A stretch of DNA of 64,000 bases from Methylocystis bryophila (GCF_027925445.1 NZ_AP027149.1:4414501-4478500), one strand, 5' to 3'; positions 51,683-60,707 are shown, counted from the stretch's first letter. The notes: generated from the letters alone by a model not told the origin. Translations and numbers: made by a program.

Positions 51683-53071
51683 ATGGGTTGCGAAATCACT
51701 ACGCGCGAAAGGGCCGGCGTCATCAATCCGATGTACGACTGCCAGCCGGCTGGCGCGCAATATGCCGGAATCGGCATGAAGGATTGCATACCGCTCGTGC
51801 ATGGCGGTCAGGGCTGCACCATGTTCGTGCGCTTGCTGTTCGCCCAGCACTTCAAGGAGAACTTTGACGTCGCCTCGACCTCGCTCCACGAGGACTCGGC
51901 GGTGTTCGGCGGCCATAAGCGTATTCAGGACGGCGTATTGACGCTCGTGCGCCGCTATCCCGACCTGCGCATAATCCAGGTCATCACGACCTGCTCGACC
52001 GAGGTCATCGGCGACGACATCGAAGGCAACATCCGATACGCCGAAGAGCAGATCGCCAAGGAGTTTCCGGGCCGCAAGGTCTATGTCGTGCCGGTGCATA
52101 CGCCGAGCTTCAAGAACAGCCAGGTTGGCGGTTACTCCGAATGCGTGCTTTCGACTTGGAAGACCATCGCCAAAGAGAAGGTCGCCCCGACCGGCAAGCT
52201 GAACATCTTCCCTGGCTGGGTCAATCCCGGCGACGTGCAGCTCCTCAAGCATTACGCCAAGGAGATGGGCGTCGACGCGTCGATCTTCCTGGATACGCAG
52301 GATTTCGACTCGCCGATGCTGCCTGACAAGTCGATCCACACGCATGGGCGCACGACGGTTGAGGACATTCGGGCCTCGACGGGCGCGCTCGGCTCGCTTT
52401 CGCTCGCGCGCTACGAGGCTGCGAGCACGGTCGACTTCCTCAAAAAGGAATTTGATGTGCCGGGGCATACCGTATCCTCGCCCTACGGCATCGCCAACAC
52501 CGACGCGATGCTCAGAAAGATCAGCGAGATCACCGGGAAGCCCATTCCCCTCTCGCTCGTCGAGGAGCGCGGCGTCGCGATCGACGCGCTGCAGGACTTG
52601 GCGCACATGTTCTTCGCCAACAAGCGAGTCGCGATCTTTGGGCACCCGGACCTCGTCATCGGATTGGCCGAGTTCTGCATCGAAGTCGAGCTCGAGCCGG
52701 CCCTTCTGCTGCTTGGAGACGACAACACCCGTTACAAGAAGGACCCGCGCATCGTCGCCCTCAAGGAGCGCGTGAACTGGGACATGGAAGTTGTCTGCAA
52801 CGCCGACCTCTGGGAGCTCGAGCGTCGTATCAAGGACGATCCCAAGAAATACGATCTGATCCTCGGACACTCCAAGGGCCGTTATGTCGCGATCGACGCC
52901 AACATTCCCATGGCGCGCGTCGGCTTCCCGACCTTCGATCGCGCAGGTCTCTATCGCCATCCCACGATGGGATATCGCGGCGCGATGCTGCTCGCCGAGC
53001 AGATCGCCAATGCAATGTTCACGCACATGGAATATGTGCGCGATCGCGAATGGATCCTCAACACCTGGTGA
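51683..53071 (+). CDS. vnfK: V-nitrogenase beta subunit VnfK
   Basis: A 462-residue beta subunit carrying half of the P-cluster: INPMYDCQPAGAQYAGIGMK and DCIPLVHGGQGCTMF hold cysteines, and TTCSTEVIGDDIEGNI the third. VNPGDVQLLKHYAKEMGVDA, RVAIFGHPDLVIGLAEFC and MEYVRDREWILNTW are VnfK features. It is shorter at the N-terminus than Mo-type NifK by about 50 residues, as expected of V-type subunits. Confidence 0.95.
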   Translation: MGCEITTRERAGVINPMYDCQPAGAQYAGIGMKDCIPLVHGGQGCTMFVRLLFAQHFKENFDVASTSLHEDSAVFGGHKRIQDGVLTLVRRYPDLRIIQVITTCSTEVIGDDIEGNIRYAEEQIAKEFPGRKVYVVPVHTPSFKNSQVGGYSECVLSTWKTIAKEKVAPTGKLNIFPGWVNPGDVQLLKHYAKEMGVDASIFLDTQDFDSPMLPDKSIHTHGRTTVEDIRASTGALGSLSLARYEAASTVDFLKKEFDVPGHTVSSPYGIANTDAMLRKISEITGKPIPLSLVEERGVAIDALQDLAHMFFANKRVAIFGHPDLVIGLAEFCIEVELEPALLLLGDDNTRYKKDPRIVALKERVNWDMEVVCNADLWELERRIKDDPKKYDLILGHSKGRYVAIDANIPMARVGFPTFDRAGLYRHPTMGYRGAMLLAEQIANAMFTHMEYVRDREWILNTW

Positions 53072-53136
53072 TCGCACAAGGGGAGCGGACATGCGCCGCT
53101 CCCCTTGCACATTTTTGGAGTGCTCAGGCTTGAGAG

Positions 53137-54039
53137 GTGTCTGAGTTGGGCTTCACGCAAAAACTGATCGTCAATCCGGCCATCGGCTGGTCGCAACATC
53201 TGCGGCTTCCCGATTATCGGCAGGTTGAGCTCTATACGAAACGCAAAGGCCTCAGCTTCCTCGATCCTCCCGCGCCGGCAGAAGCTCCTCTGGATCGGAT
53301 CGCGTCAGTCGCTCGCGCCGCGCTCGTGTTCGAGGCCATTCTCGCCGGACTCTATCCCACGCAACAGCCGCTCACCGCTTGGGCCCGCAGCAAGGAGCTG
53401 CCGCGAACCACGCAGTGCGAAAAGATTCTCGCAGAGCTGCATCGCATCCTGCGCGTCCTGCGTAAGATCGCATTCCATCCGCACGGACATGTCGATATGC
53501 GCGACGGCGTCATCTGCCTCAATGGCGCCATCGACCTGGTGGCGCTGTCTTTAGAGATTACCCGGCCGGGTCTCGACATTTTGGAGACAATGGTCGCCTA
53601 TTGGTGTGACGCCCGGGAGAGCGTCTACCCCGAAGCCTATGTCACCCGGATGCTCTCTGAATTTTTTTCCGATCTCGTCTCCGAGATCAAGCGCTTTTCC
53701 GACGAGGATCGGATCCTCTACCAGTTCAGGCGCAACGGCCCCTTCAATCGCAGTTTCCGTTTCGACTGCGACAATCCGAGGATCGTGTCCGAGGGCGATC
53801 GGCTCACCTTCGAGATTGGCGAACGCTATCAGGACGCCGCGCGCTATCCGATCGACTTCTTTGTCGTCCTGGACGACAGGCTGCACATTCTTCCCGTAGA
53901 GGCCCTCCGCGATCGGACGATCCAAAAGAGCGAGCTGCAGCATTGGCGCGCGCGGACGCCGGACGCCGTCTCACTACCTGCCTCCTTTCGCACGCGCTTC
54001 GCGAGGGAGAAAATCGTCGTCGGCCAGCCGATGACCTAA
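53137..54039 (+). CDS. Unknown protein downstream of vnfK
   Basis: A 300-residue soluble protein with a GTG start (TTG 53145 is in frame). It has no signal, no membrane segment and no recognised domain. Notable parts are VNPAIGWSQHLRLPDYRQVE at the start, IAFHPHGHVDMRDGVICLNG with clustered histidines (about 109-128), and VAYWCDARESVYPEAYVTRM. It is 65 bases after vnfK and before a NifX-like gene on the same strand, so it is presumably expressed with V-nitrogenase. A metal- or cofactor-linked job is inferred only from position. Confidence 0.75.
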   Translation: MSELGFTQKLIVNPAIGWSQHLRLPDYRQVELYTKRKGLSFLDPPAPAEAPLDRIASVARAALVFEAILAGLYPTQQPLTAWARSKELPRTTQCEKILAELHRILRVLRKIAFHPHGHVDMRDGVICLNGAIDLVALSLEITRPGLDILETMVAYWCDARESVYPEAYVTRMLSEFFSDLVSEIKRFSDEDRILYQFRRNGPFNRSFRFDCDNPRIVSEGDRLTFEIGERYQDAARYPIDFFVVLDDRLHILPVEALRDRTIQKSELQHWRARTPDAVSLPASFRTRFAREKIVVGQPMT

Positions 54040-54057
54040 CCGCCAATGGAGTCGAAC

Positions 54058-54543
54058 ATGGACGCTCCCCATCTCCGTATCGCCATCACGACAAACAGCC
54101 TCGTCGATCTCGACGCGAATTTCGTCGTCGCCAAACAGTTCGTCTTCTATGACGTTTCGGCGGAGGATTCGGAGTTCGTTGACGTCGTGCAATTCGCCCG
54201 GGGCGGCAAGGGAAAAGCGAAGGGGGGCGGCAAAGCCAATAATGGCGGACGCTGCATCATGGACGACATGGAGAACGACGACGGCACGGGGTACGATCCC
54301 TTGCTGGACCGGGTCGCAGCGCTTGACGGCTGCGGCATTCTGTTCACCCTGGGATTGAGCGATCTCGCCGCCGTGCGCGTTCACGACTTGAAGGTCTTTC
54401 CGGTCAAGAGCGAGCGGATGAGACCGATCGACGAGGTGATTGCGCAAGTTCAATCGATGATGTCGGGCTCCCAGCCCCTTTGGATGCGCCGCGCGCTGAG
54501 CCGGCGCAACGGGACGCCGCTGCAAGAGCAGACCGCCTATTGA
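54058..54543 (+). CDS. NifX/NafY-like cofactor-binding protein
   Basis: A 161-residue protein whose start LRIAITTNSLVDLDANFVVAKQFVFYDVS is a NifX/NafY-type fold. A Gly/Lys-rich loop (ARGGKGKAKGGGKANNGG, about 46-63) interrupts it, then DGCGILFTLGLSDLAAVRVH completes it. The usual cofactor histidine of LHFG is replaced (NFVVAK). GGAG precedes ATG 54058 by six bases; ATG 54046 is in frame. It is last in the vnfDGK operon, where AnfO/VnfX-like carriers are common. It may hold or insert FeV-cofactor. Confidence 0.75.
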   Translation: MDAPHLRIAITTNSLVDLDANFVVAKQFVFYDVSAEDSEFVDVVQFARGGKGKAKGGGKANNGGRCIMDDMENDDGTGYDPLLDRVAALDGCGILFTLGLSDLAAVRVHDLKVFPVKSERMRPIDEVIAQVQSMMSGSQPLWMRRALSRRNGTPLQEQTAY

Positions 54544-54570
54544 TGAGAGAGAGGCGCCTGCGCGCTTTCC

Positions 54571-55392
54571 TTACGCGCGATTCAAAAAGCCTCGCCGTAG
54601 CGTCGCCCCCAGAAAATTCACCAGAGTCACGAGCGCCAGCAACACCAGGATGAGCGCCGAGGCCTCGCGATATTCGAAGAGGTGGAAGGCGGTCACAATC
54701 TCCAGGCCCAAGCCGCCGGCTCCAACGAGGCCGAGAGTTGTCGCCGCGCGCAGATTGTGCTCGAGGCGATAGATGAGCGCGTCCGTGAGGCGCGGCAGCG
54801 CCTGCGGAAGGATGACGAAGCGAAAGACGCCGAGTGCTGACACGCCATTGGCGCGCAGGGCGGCTCCCGGGCCGGGGTCGACATGCTCCATCGCCTCAAA
54901 GAATAACTTGCCGAGCATCCCGCACGAATGAGCGCCCAGCGCCAGCACGCCGGGCAGTGGACCGAAGCCGACAGCGGCGACGAAGACGACTCCCCAGATG
55001 AGGCCGGGGAGAGAACGCAACGCATTGAGCCCGAGCCGAACCAGTTGAGCGAGCCGGATCGAGGGGCTGACGTTTTCTGCGGCGAGCGCGGCCAGCGGCA
55101 AGGCCAGCAAAGCGCCCAGCGCGGTGCCCGCTACGCCCGTGGCCAAAGTCTCCGCCAGCGGACGCCTCCACTCCCGCCAACGGCCGAAGTCGGGCGGAAG
55201 AGAGTCGCCGGCAAGACGCAGCAGAGTCGCCGCCGCATCGGAGTAGCGCGCGGGATCGAAAGCGCCCGCCAAAATGAAGGCGACGAGGACGACGCTCATC
55301 GCAAGCGCCGCCACGCCGAGGCCGGCCCACTGCCGGCGGCGCCACTCGCCCGCCAGAGGGAGAAAATCGCAGAGAACGGAGGAGTCCGTCAT
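54571..55392 (-). CDS. PhnE-like ABC permease, vanadate candidate
   Basis: A 273-residue inner-membrane permease of the phosphonate (PhnE) type with about six hydrophobic segments (VAALAMSVVLVAFILAGAF, TLATGVAGTALGALLALPLAALA, LVLLALVTLVNFLGATL) and the ABC coupling loop with LEHNLRAATTLGLVGAGGLG. The ATG at 55392 overlaps the binding-protein stop by ATGA. Together with the two genes before it, it forms a three-part importer. It lies 27 bases from the end of the vnf genes, convergently. Confidence 0.85.
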   Translation of the reverse strand: MTDSSVLCDFLPLAGEWRRRQWAGLGVAALAMSVVLVAFILAGAFDPARYSDAAATLLRLAGDSLPPDFGRWREWRRPLAETLATGVAGTALGALLALPLAALAAENVSPSIRLAQLVRLGLNALRSLPGLIWGVVFVAAVGFGPLPGVLALGAHSCGMLGKLFFEAMEHVDPGPGAALRANGVSALGVFRFVILPQALPRLTDALIYRLEHNLRAATTLGLVGAGGLGLEIVTAFHLFEYREASALILVLLALVTLVNFLGATLRRGFLNRA

Positions 55393-56267
55393 TTCGGCGC
55401 CCATGCGGTTGCGCCGCCCGCCGCCTGAATGGCCGCGATCCACTCACGGACAATTTCGACATCCGAATCTACTGCGGGAACGAAGGCTTGCGCCCGGAAG
55501 ACGCTGAGCGCGCCGGCGTCCTTCATCTCCAGAATGGCTGCGCGAACCTCGTCCTTGAAGGCCGGATCGAAACCCGCGCGGAAGGTCCACATATACTCGG
55601 GGATCGGCGGAGACTCCTCGAGCACGCGCACCTTTCCAGCTGAGATTTTGCCCTCTTTGAGCAGACGCTCGAAGATCGGCTTCGACAATCCGCCGGCGGC
55701 CACCTTGCCGTTTTCGACCGCGAGCGCGACGGCGTCATGCGCGCCAAGAACGCGCATCGTATAGTCGCGGCCGGACACGAGACCTGCCTTCAGCAATTGC
55801 CAACGCGGAACCCATGTCCCCGAGGTCGACGCCGGATCGCCGAAGGCGATCTCTCCTCCCTTGAGATCGGTGAGCGTCTTGGCGGGGCTGCTGGCGGGAA
55901 CGATAATCGTCGCCTGAAACGTCGCTCCGACGCTGGCGTGGCTTGGCCGCGCGAAAGGCTCCAGAGGCGATCGCTTCGACTGCAGGATGTAGGTGACGGG
56001 CCCGAGATAGGCGACGTCGATCCGACCGAAGCGCAAGGCTTCGGAAGTCGCTGCGTAATTCGCGCCGACAACGATCTCGACCGGCAGCTTGAGCCGTTCC
56101 TCGAGATAGCTACGCAGCGGCTCGTTGAGACGCATCACTGTCGGCGCCGATTCGCCGGGCAGCAAGCCGATCAGAAGCTTCTTCGGCCGCTCTGCGGCAT
56201 TCGCTGCACTCAGTCCGAGCGTCGCGGCGAGCGCCGCGATCGAGATCCAACGTAGAACACGCGCCAT
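55389..56267 (-). CDS. PhnD-like oxyanion binding protein
   Basis: A 292-residue periplasmic binding protein with a signal peptide (about 1-24, ending SAANA). It is of the phosphonate/phosphite (PhnD/PtxB) family: LLIGLLPGESAPTVMRLNEP, YLGPVTYILQ, AFGDPASTSGTWVPRWQLL with the oxyanion-binding Ser/Thr pair, and LGAHDAVALAVENGKVAAGG. Phosphonate, phosphite and arsenite-type ligands are known for the family; next to V-nitrogenase genes the phosphate analogue vanadate is a natural candidate. That specificity is inference. It lies 15 bases after the ATPase gene. Confidence 0.85.
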   Translation of the reverse strand: MARVLRWISIAALAATLGLSAANAAERPKKLLIGLLPGESAPTVMRLNEPLRSYLEERLKLPVEIVVGANYAATSEALRFGRIDVAYLGPVTYILQSKRSPLEPFARPSHASVGATFQATIIVPASSPAKTLTDLKGGEIAFGDPASTSGTWVPRWQLLKAGLVSGRDYTMRVLGAHDAVALAVENGKVAAGGLSKPIFERLLKEGKISAGKVRVLEESPPIPEYMWTFRAGFDPAFKDEVRAAILEMKDAGALSVFRAQAFVPAVDSDVEIVREWIAAIQAAGGATAWAPK

Positions 56268-56282
56268 GTCAGCTTCCTTCCC

Positions 56283-57068
56283 TCATGTCAGCGCGCCCCG
56301 CGCGGCGCCGGCGAAGATTGCGGCTTCGGTTTCCTCGTCGAAGAGCTCGACTGGCCCATCGAAGACGATATGTCCCGCGTTGACGCCGACGATGCGATCC
56401 GCCAGCGCTCGTGCGAGCGAAGTCTGGTGCAACACGAGAAGGACCGTGACGCCGTCGCGCGTTGCGAGGCTGCGCAGATTCTCGCCGAGTTGACGCGCCA
56501 GCAGCGGATCGAGCGAGGAAAAGGGTTCATCGCCAAGCAGAACGCGCGGATTCTTGACCAAGGCGCGCGCGACGCCGACGCGTTGCCGCTCTCCGCCCGA
56601 AAGTTTCTCAACGCGTTCGAAGGCTCTGTCGAGCAGCCTCACGTCCCGGAGCGATCGCGCAGCGCGCTCGCGCGCCGACGATGACCAGGGCGCTAGGGAC
56701 AGCGGGTGGCGCGTCTCCGCGAGACCCAGCAGAACATTGTCCAACGCGCTCAGGCGACCGATTAGGGAGTTGTCTTGAAAGATCGTCGAGGTCGCTCGGC
56801 GCAGGCGCGCCCACTGCGTCGCCTCGACCAGCGCTCCGATCTCGGGTGTTCGGACGCCGCCGCGACGGGGGACCACGAGGCCGTTGATCACATTGATGAG
56901 CGTGGTCTTCCCGGCGCCGGAGGGACCGACAATCGCCGTCACGCGACCGCGCTCGAATCCCGTCGAGACGCTATCGAGGATGCGCCGCCCGCTCCGCTCG
57001 ACGTCGACGTCCTCGACCGTCAGCGCGAAATCGAGCACATGGCTGCGCGGAGAGACCAGCATGTTCAT
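56283..57068 (-). CDS. PhnC-like ABC ATPase
   Basis: A 261-residue ABC ATPase. Walker A is GPSGAGKTT (about 46-54), the signature is LSGGERQRVGVARAL, Walker B is VLLGDEPFSSLD, and the H-loop is LVLHQTSLA. It is of the PhnC type, powering the permease at 54571. GGGAGG five bases before the ATG at 57068 sets the start; the frame extends to 57482 without support. It is the first gene of a three-gene operon with the binding protein and permease. Confidence 0.85.
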   Translation of the reverse strand: MNMLVSPRSHVLDFALTVEDVDVERSGRRILDSVSTGFERGRVTAIVGPSGAGKTTLINVINGLVVPRRGGVRTPEIGALVEATQWARLRRATSTIFQDNSLIGRLSALDNVLLGLAETRHPLSLAPWSSSARERAARSLRDVRLLDRAFERVEKLSGGERQRVGVARALVKNPRVLLGDEPFSSLDPLLARQLGENLRSLATRDGVTVLLVLHQTSLARALADRIVGVNAGHIVFDGPVELFDEETEAAIFAGAARGALT

Positions 57069-57587
57069 CTTTGCCTCCCGAGGTGAGCGAACGCGGCGAC
57101 GCAGGCGACGCCGAGCAGCCGTCTCTTCCCGGCCATGAGCGCACGAGCGAGGAAGCGTCACGAGGCTCAAGCATGGCGCCTCCGGCGAGATGAGCCGCAC
57201 AACCGATAATTCTTCTGCAGCAGGATCCACGCCAATCGCCCGCATGCGGAAGGACTCGGGTTCTTCGAAGTTTGCGCAGCTTTTGCCGTATGAGGCCGCA
57301 CCAAAATGTACAAGTGGCGCAGTCGCCGCTCCAAAATGCGCGAGGGCGGTCAAGCTACTTCGATAGAGTGCAGCCAGCGCGCTTGCCGTGGAAGAGCTTT
57401 TTCTGTTTTCCGCTGAAGTGGTGAACCTGACCACCGCGGCGGCCGCTTGGCTTGGCTTGGCTTGGCTTGGCGAGATGGCCAAAGGCGCTAGAAACCGGGG
57501 TGGTGGAATCGATTTTCAGTCGCGTTGAAGTATTTTAGATAGCAGCCCCTTGTGCTCAATTAGAACCGTCTACGCCTCCACTGGAAA
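57069..57587. other. Gene-free stretch with a CTTGG tandem repeat
   Basis: About 519 bases between the PhnC-like gene and the ATP-grasp gene. It contains five tandem copies of CTTGG (57446-57470). No promoter or operator was convincingly identified, although the transporter operon promoter must lie in it. Open frames here look like shadows. Confidence 0.5.
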
Positions 57588-58805
57588 TCAGTCGCGAGCG
57601 TTGAATTGGTCTGCACCCTCGGCGCCGAATGTTGCGGATAATGGTTTTCCTCCCGTCATGCGCGCGAGCAAGGCTGGATCGTCGAGCGGAGCATCGACGA
57701 AACCACGAAAATCGGCGAGACCGACAGGATCGCGTCGCCATTCCTGCGGAAACAAGGCTACGGTTTCTTCGCGCTTCGGAGGCGGATGGGGCGTCGGGAC
57801 GCCACGGATCGCGTCAGCAAGCGCCTCACACAGGTTCACGCCAATGCGAGAACCCAGATGGGTGGCTTGGACGGGCCGCAAATTGCATTCGAGGAGAAAC
57901 GCCTTACCCGTCGCGTGTTCAATCATAAAGTCGAAACCGATGAAGCCGGTCGCGCCCGCGGCGGCGATGAGCGCGCAAGAAGCGCTGGCCATCTCCTCAT
58001 GCGCCCCGAGACGCACGACGCAGCTCGGACCATTCGCGGAACTGGCCCGTTCAACAAAACCTGCAAAGCCAGCCAGCATCTTTCCCTTCCACGCCAAAGC
58101 GGCATAGAAGGCGGGGAAGCCGTCGACGGACTGCTGGACGTCCACCCTCGTGCTGACAGGATACCAATCGCGACGTAAGAGGCGCCTCGCCGCCGTATAA
58201 AGCGGATTTTGATGCCGCGGCTGCAGCGATGCAAAAGCCGACGCGACCTCCGCCGGGGTGTGGCAACGAATAACGCCCCGCCCTGCCCAGCTGAAGGATT
58301 GCTTGAGGTAAACCGGACAGCCGATGCGCTCGGCAAGCCGCACGGCGTCTTCAGCCGAAACCGCGCTGCCCCCCTCGGGCGTTCTCATTCCGCACTGTCG
58401 CGCCAAGGCGACCGTCTCGCTCTTCATGAGCAGCGTGTCGTAGTGGTCGAAATCACCGAGCGAGTTCATCAAAGTTGCGAGCGAATGGGCGTCCAACGCC
58501 AGTCGTTCGCCGGTTTTGGCTCGCCGGACCAGCACGTGGAGAAAGACCACCGCGCGCTCGTCTCCCGGAATGACAAAGGCGGGCTTCCAATCACGCAACG
58601 CTTCCGCCAGCGCCAGTTCAATGCGGCGCGAATTCTTCACGCTGTCGAGGGCGTAGCGCCTGCAGAGGTAACGCGTCTGCGTTAACGCGTCGCCTGCCGG
58701 GCAGAGCGCAGCAACCGCAAAACCCGCCTCTGTCAGAGGCTTTACGAGGCGGATGACGCCCCATCGCTCGTCCTCGAACGAGACGATAAGAATGTTCATA
58801 GCCAT
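57588..58805 (-). CDS. ATP-grasp family protein
   Basis: A 405-residue ATP-grasp enzyme (carboxylate-amine ligase type). The N-terminal pre-ATP-grasp part (NILIVSFEDERWGVIRLVKPL) is followed by the ATP-binding core (about 130-310) with PVYLKQSFSWAGRGVIRCHT and the metal-binding GFIGFDFMIEH ... AFLLECNLRPVQATHLG. The ATG at 58805 is used; GTG 58811 and ATG 58799 are alternatives. The substrate is unknown. It lies next to a glycosyltransferase on the same strand, so a role in surface polymer modification is possible. Confidence 0.75.
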   Translation of the reverse strand: MAMNILIVSFEDERWGVIRLVKPLTEAGFAVAALCPAGDALTQTRYLCRRYALDSVKNSRRIELALAEALRDWKPAFVIPGDERAVVFLHVLVRRAKTGERLALDAHSLATLMNSLGDFDHYDTLLMKSETVALARQCGMRTPEGGSAVSAEDAVRLAERIGCPVYLKQSFSWAGRGVIRCHTPAEVASAFASLQPRHQNPLYTAARRLLRRDWYPVSTRVDVQQSVDGFPAFYAALAWKGKMLAGFAGFVERASSANGPSCVVRLGAHEEMASASCALIAAAGATGFIGFDFMIEHATGKAFLLECNLRPVQATHLGSRIGVNLCEALADAIRGVPTPHPPPKREETVALFPQEWRRDPVGLADFRGFVDAPLDDPALLARMTGGKPLSATFGAEGADQFNARD

Positions 58806-58836
58806 GCTCACGGAGCCTTATTCTGAGAGGCTGCAG

Positions 58837-59826
58837 TCAGATGCGCAGGCTTGCCGCGCGGCGCATCGCCGCGCGCGCCATTCTGTCGACAAGGCTTCGA
58901 GGGAGAACCACTCCGGCAAGCCCCGCCGCGAGCGTGGTCAGCGTTCGTGCGGGTTCGGCCAGAACGATTCTCGGTTTCAGTTTCAAGGCCTCCCAAACAA
59001 GCTTGAGCCCTTGCGCGTAATGCGATGAACGAATGGCGCGGCGCGCCAGGTAGCGCAGCTGGTAGGCTTCCGCGAGGTCTCCCGCGCGCGCCTCAAGAGA
59101 CGGCGCATAGGCTGCGACCTTCCTGCGGAAGCGGCGCCAGGTTTCCAGCTGCACATCGACGTTCGCGGACAGGCCTTGAGCGTTGACGCGATATCGCGTC
59201 AATGGAGCGTCCACATAACCGAATTTCCAATTTGTCGTCGCCGCGATGCGCGTCCAGCACTCGATGTCCTCGGACTGCCGGAAGCTTTCGTCGAACCAGC
59301 AGAGACGGCCGCGCTCCGTGTCGAAGAAGGCGATCGCGTCCAAGGTCTCCCGCCTGATGACGGGCGCCGATCCATTGCCGACGGGATTGCGGCAAAAGAC
59401 GCTGGCGGCGTCGAAGGCGAGACGGATCGGCCTTTGCACGAGACCCATGTCCTTGGCGTCGTCGTCCATGAGCGCGGAGGCGCTGAAACTCACGCCGATC
59501 ATGGGCTCTGAGTCGAGCTGCTCGACATGGCGTTGCAGCTTTTCCGGCGTCCAACGGTCGTCGGCGTCGAGGAAGGCGAGATATTGTCCTTTTGCATGCG
59601 CGATTCCGCCATTGCGCGCGCCGGACAGCCCGCGATTTTCCTGATGCACGACGCGCAGTCGCGGCTCGCCCGTCCCTTCGGCCAAAGCCGGGCCACGATC
59701 GCTGGAGCCGTCGTCCACGACGACGATTTCAAAATCCTTGAAGGTCTGCGCCTGCACGGTGCGGATCGTTTCGCAGATATAGCGTTCGCTTTGGTAGAGT
59801 GGGATGATGACGGAGACTTTCGGCAT
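58837..59826 (-). CDS. Glycosyltransferase family 2
   Basis: A 329-residue GT-A glycosyltransferase. It starts PKVSVIIPLYQSERYICETI and has the nucleotide-sugar motif VVVDDGSSDRG and the DXD-like DADDRW (about 86-91), then the acceptor region with SEDIECWTRIA. The ATG at 59826 begins the domain; the frame runs on to 59877. It lies 31 bases before the ATP-grasp gene on the same strand and belongs to the surface-polysaccharide neighbourhood with the genes at 60708 and 62207. Confidence 0.85.
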   Translation of the reverse strand: MPKVSVIIPLYQSERYICETIRTVQAQTFKDFEIVVVDDGSSDRGPALAEGTGEPRLRVVHQENRGLSGARNGGIAHAKGQYLAFLDADDRWTPEKLQRHVEQLDSEPMIGVSFSASALMDDDAKDMGLVQRPIRLAFDAASVFCRNPVGNGSAPVIRRETLDAIAFFDTERGRLCWFDESFRQSEDIECWTRIAATTNWKFGYVDAPLTRYRVNAQGLSANVDVQLETWRRFRRKVAAYAPSLEARAGDLAEAYQLRYLARRAIRSSHYAQGLKLVWEALKLKPRIVLAEPARTLTTLAAGLAGVVLPRSLVDRMARAAMRRAASLRI

Positions 59827-60104
59827 GGACGCTCTCCTCACGCCTGGCGAAAGGGTTGAACAGCGGGTGGCCGCCAAGCTCGAAACGGCGGCGAACCAGG
59901 TTGCGAGCGCCCACTCAGCGCATGAGCGCGCCTGCGTTTACATCCCGGCGCCCGTCCCGGCCAGAAATTGAGCCGGCTCGGGTTGGCGAGTGTCCCTTGT
60001 CGATTGCCGCGCGGCCTTCGCCACAGCGAAGCGTCGACGGGTCGGGCGAGGCCATCTCTTTCGCGATGCCTCAGCGGGGGAGAAATCGAGGGTCTGCGCC
60101 GAGT

Positions 60105-60447
60105 CAGCCACTTTGCTCGCAAAGAGCGTCCATCGGCGCGACCAAGTCTGGCGGCTCGCCCTCGGCGAGCGCGAGAAGCATGGCTTCCGACGCCCAGCGG
60201 CCGCGACGCAGAGAAGCCGGAAAGAGGCAAGCTTTCGAGGCCTTCAATCTCGAAAGAATCGATCACCTTGATCCTCTGCCCGTCGATCGAGGCGGCTTCG
60301 GCCAACCGCTCGGCCTCGTTCTCCGAATCGCGGGCGATGTCGCCGAAGACTCGCAGAGCTTTTTTTCGCGCCGCCCGAAAACGCCTGAACGCAAAGAGTT
60401 TATAGCCCTTTGGCCACGGCGTGTCAGGCGCTTCTTTTGCTTGCATT
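60105..60447 (-). pseudogene. Possible frameshifted small gene
   Basis: A minus-strand frame starting near 60447 reads plausibly (DTPWPKGYKLFAFRRFRAA, then EAERLAEAASIDGQRIKVID) to about 60200, after which that frame turns Arg/Pro-rich. A neighbouring frame then continues sensibly (WASEAMLLALAEGEPPDLVA) to a stop near 60105. This suggests one short gene with a frameshift. No family recognised. The rest of 59827-60672 holds no gene I can support. Confidence 0.3.
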
Positions 60448-60529
60448 AAATTACGAGAGAACCTCGCTTGCGCAATTTTGCGAGACAAATTCGGCCGCAA
60501 AAAACTCATACTATCCGGCTATCCGACGT

Positions 60530-60707
60530 TTGTAGTTTTTCGCAATTCCCAATTTGCAAAGCAAAGCAAGGAAACCCGTCTCCTGCTAACTCTGCGACTC
60601 ATAAATATAGGCTATAAATCAATACGTTAGCGTCAAAGGCCTTGTGGCACGCGTTGTGAAACTTTGGGTGCATGAACGCCAACCACGGCGACCCGCAGAG
60701 GTCTGAA
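60530..60707 (+). promoter_or_regulatory. Leader of the WecG-like gene (paired with 62020)
   Basis: An AT-rich upstream region with CAATTTGCAA, ATAAATCAAT, then CGCGTTGTGAAACTTTGG and CATGAACGCC before the start. The same words in the same order precede the gene at 62207, so the two upstream regions appear duplicated and probably share control. Confidence 0.6.

Noticed and set aside
49847..53071. Mo-nitrogenase nifDK or Fe-only anfDGK
   Set aside because: A delta subunit is present, which excludes Mo-type, and VnfD stretches such as SQSKGHH, the TGGPRL loop and the VnfG ends match V-type instead of AnfD/AnfG.
59838..60509. A 223-codon intact gene on the minus strand
   Set aside because: Its second half has a shadow-like composition; only a short, probably frameshifted part (60105-60447) looks coding.
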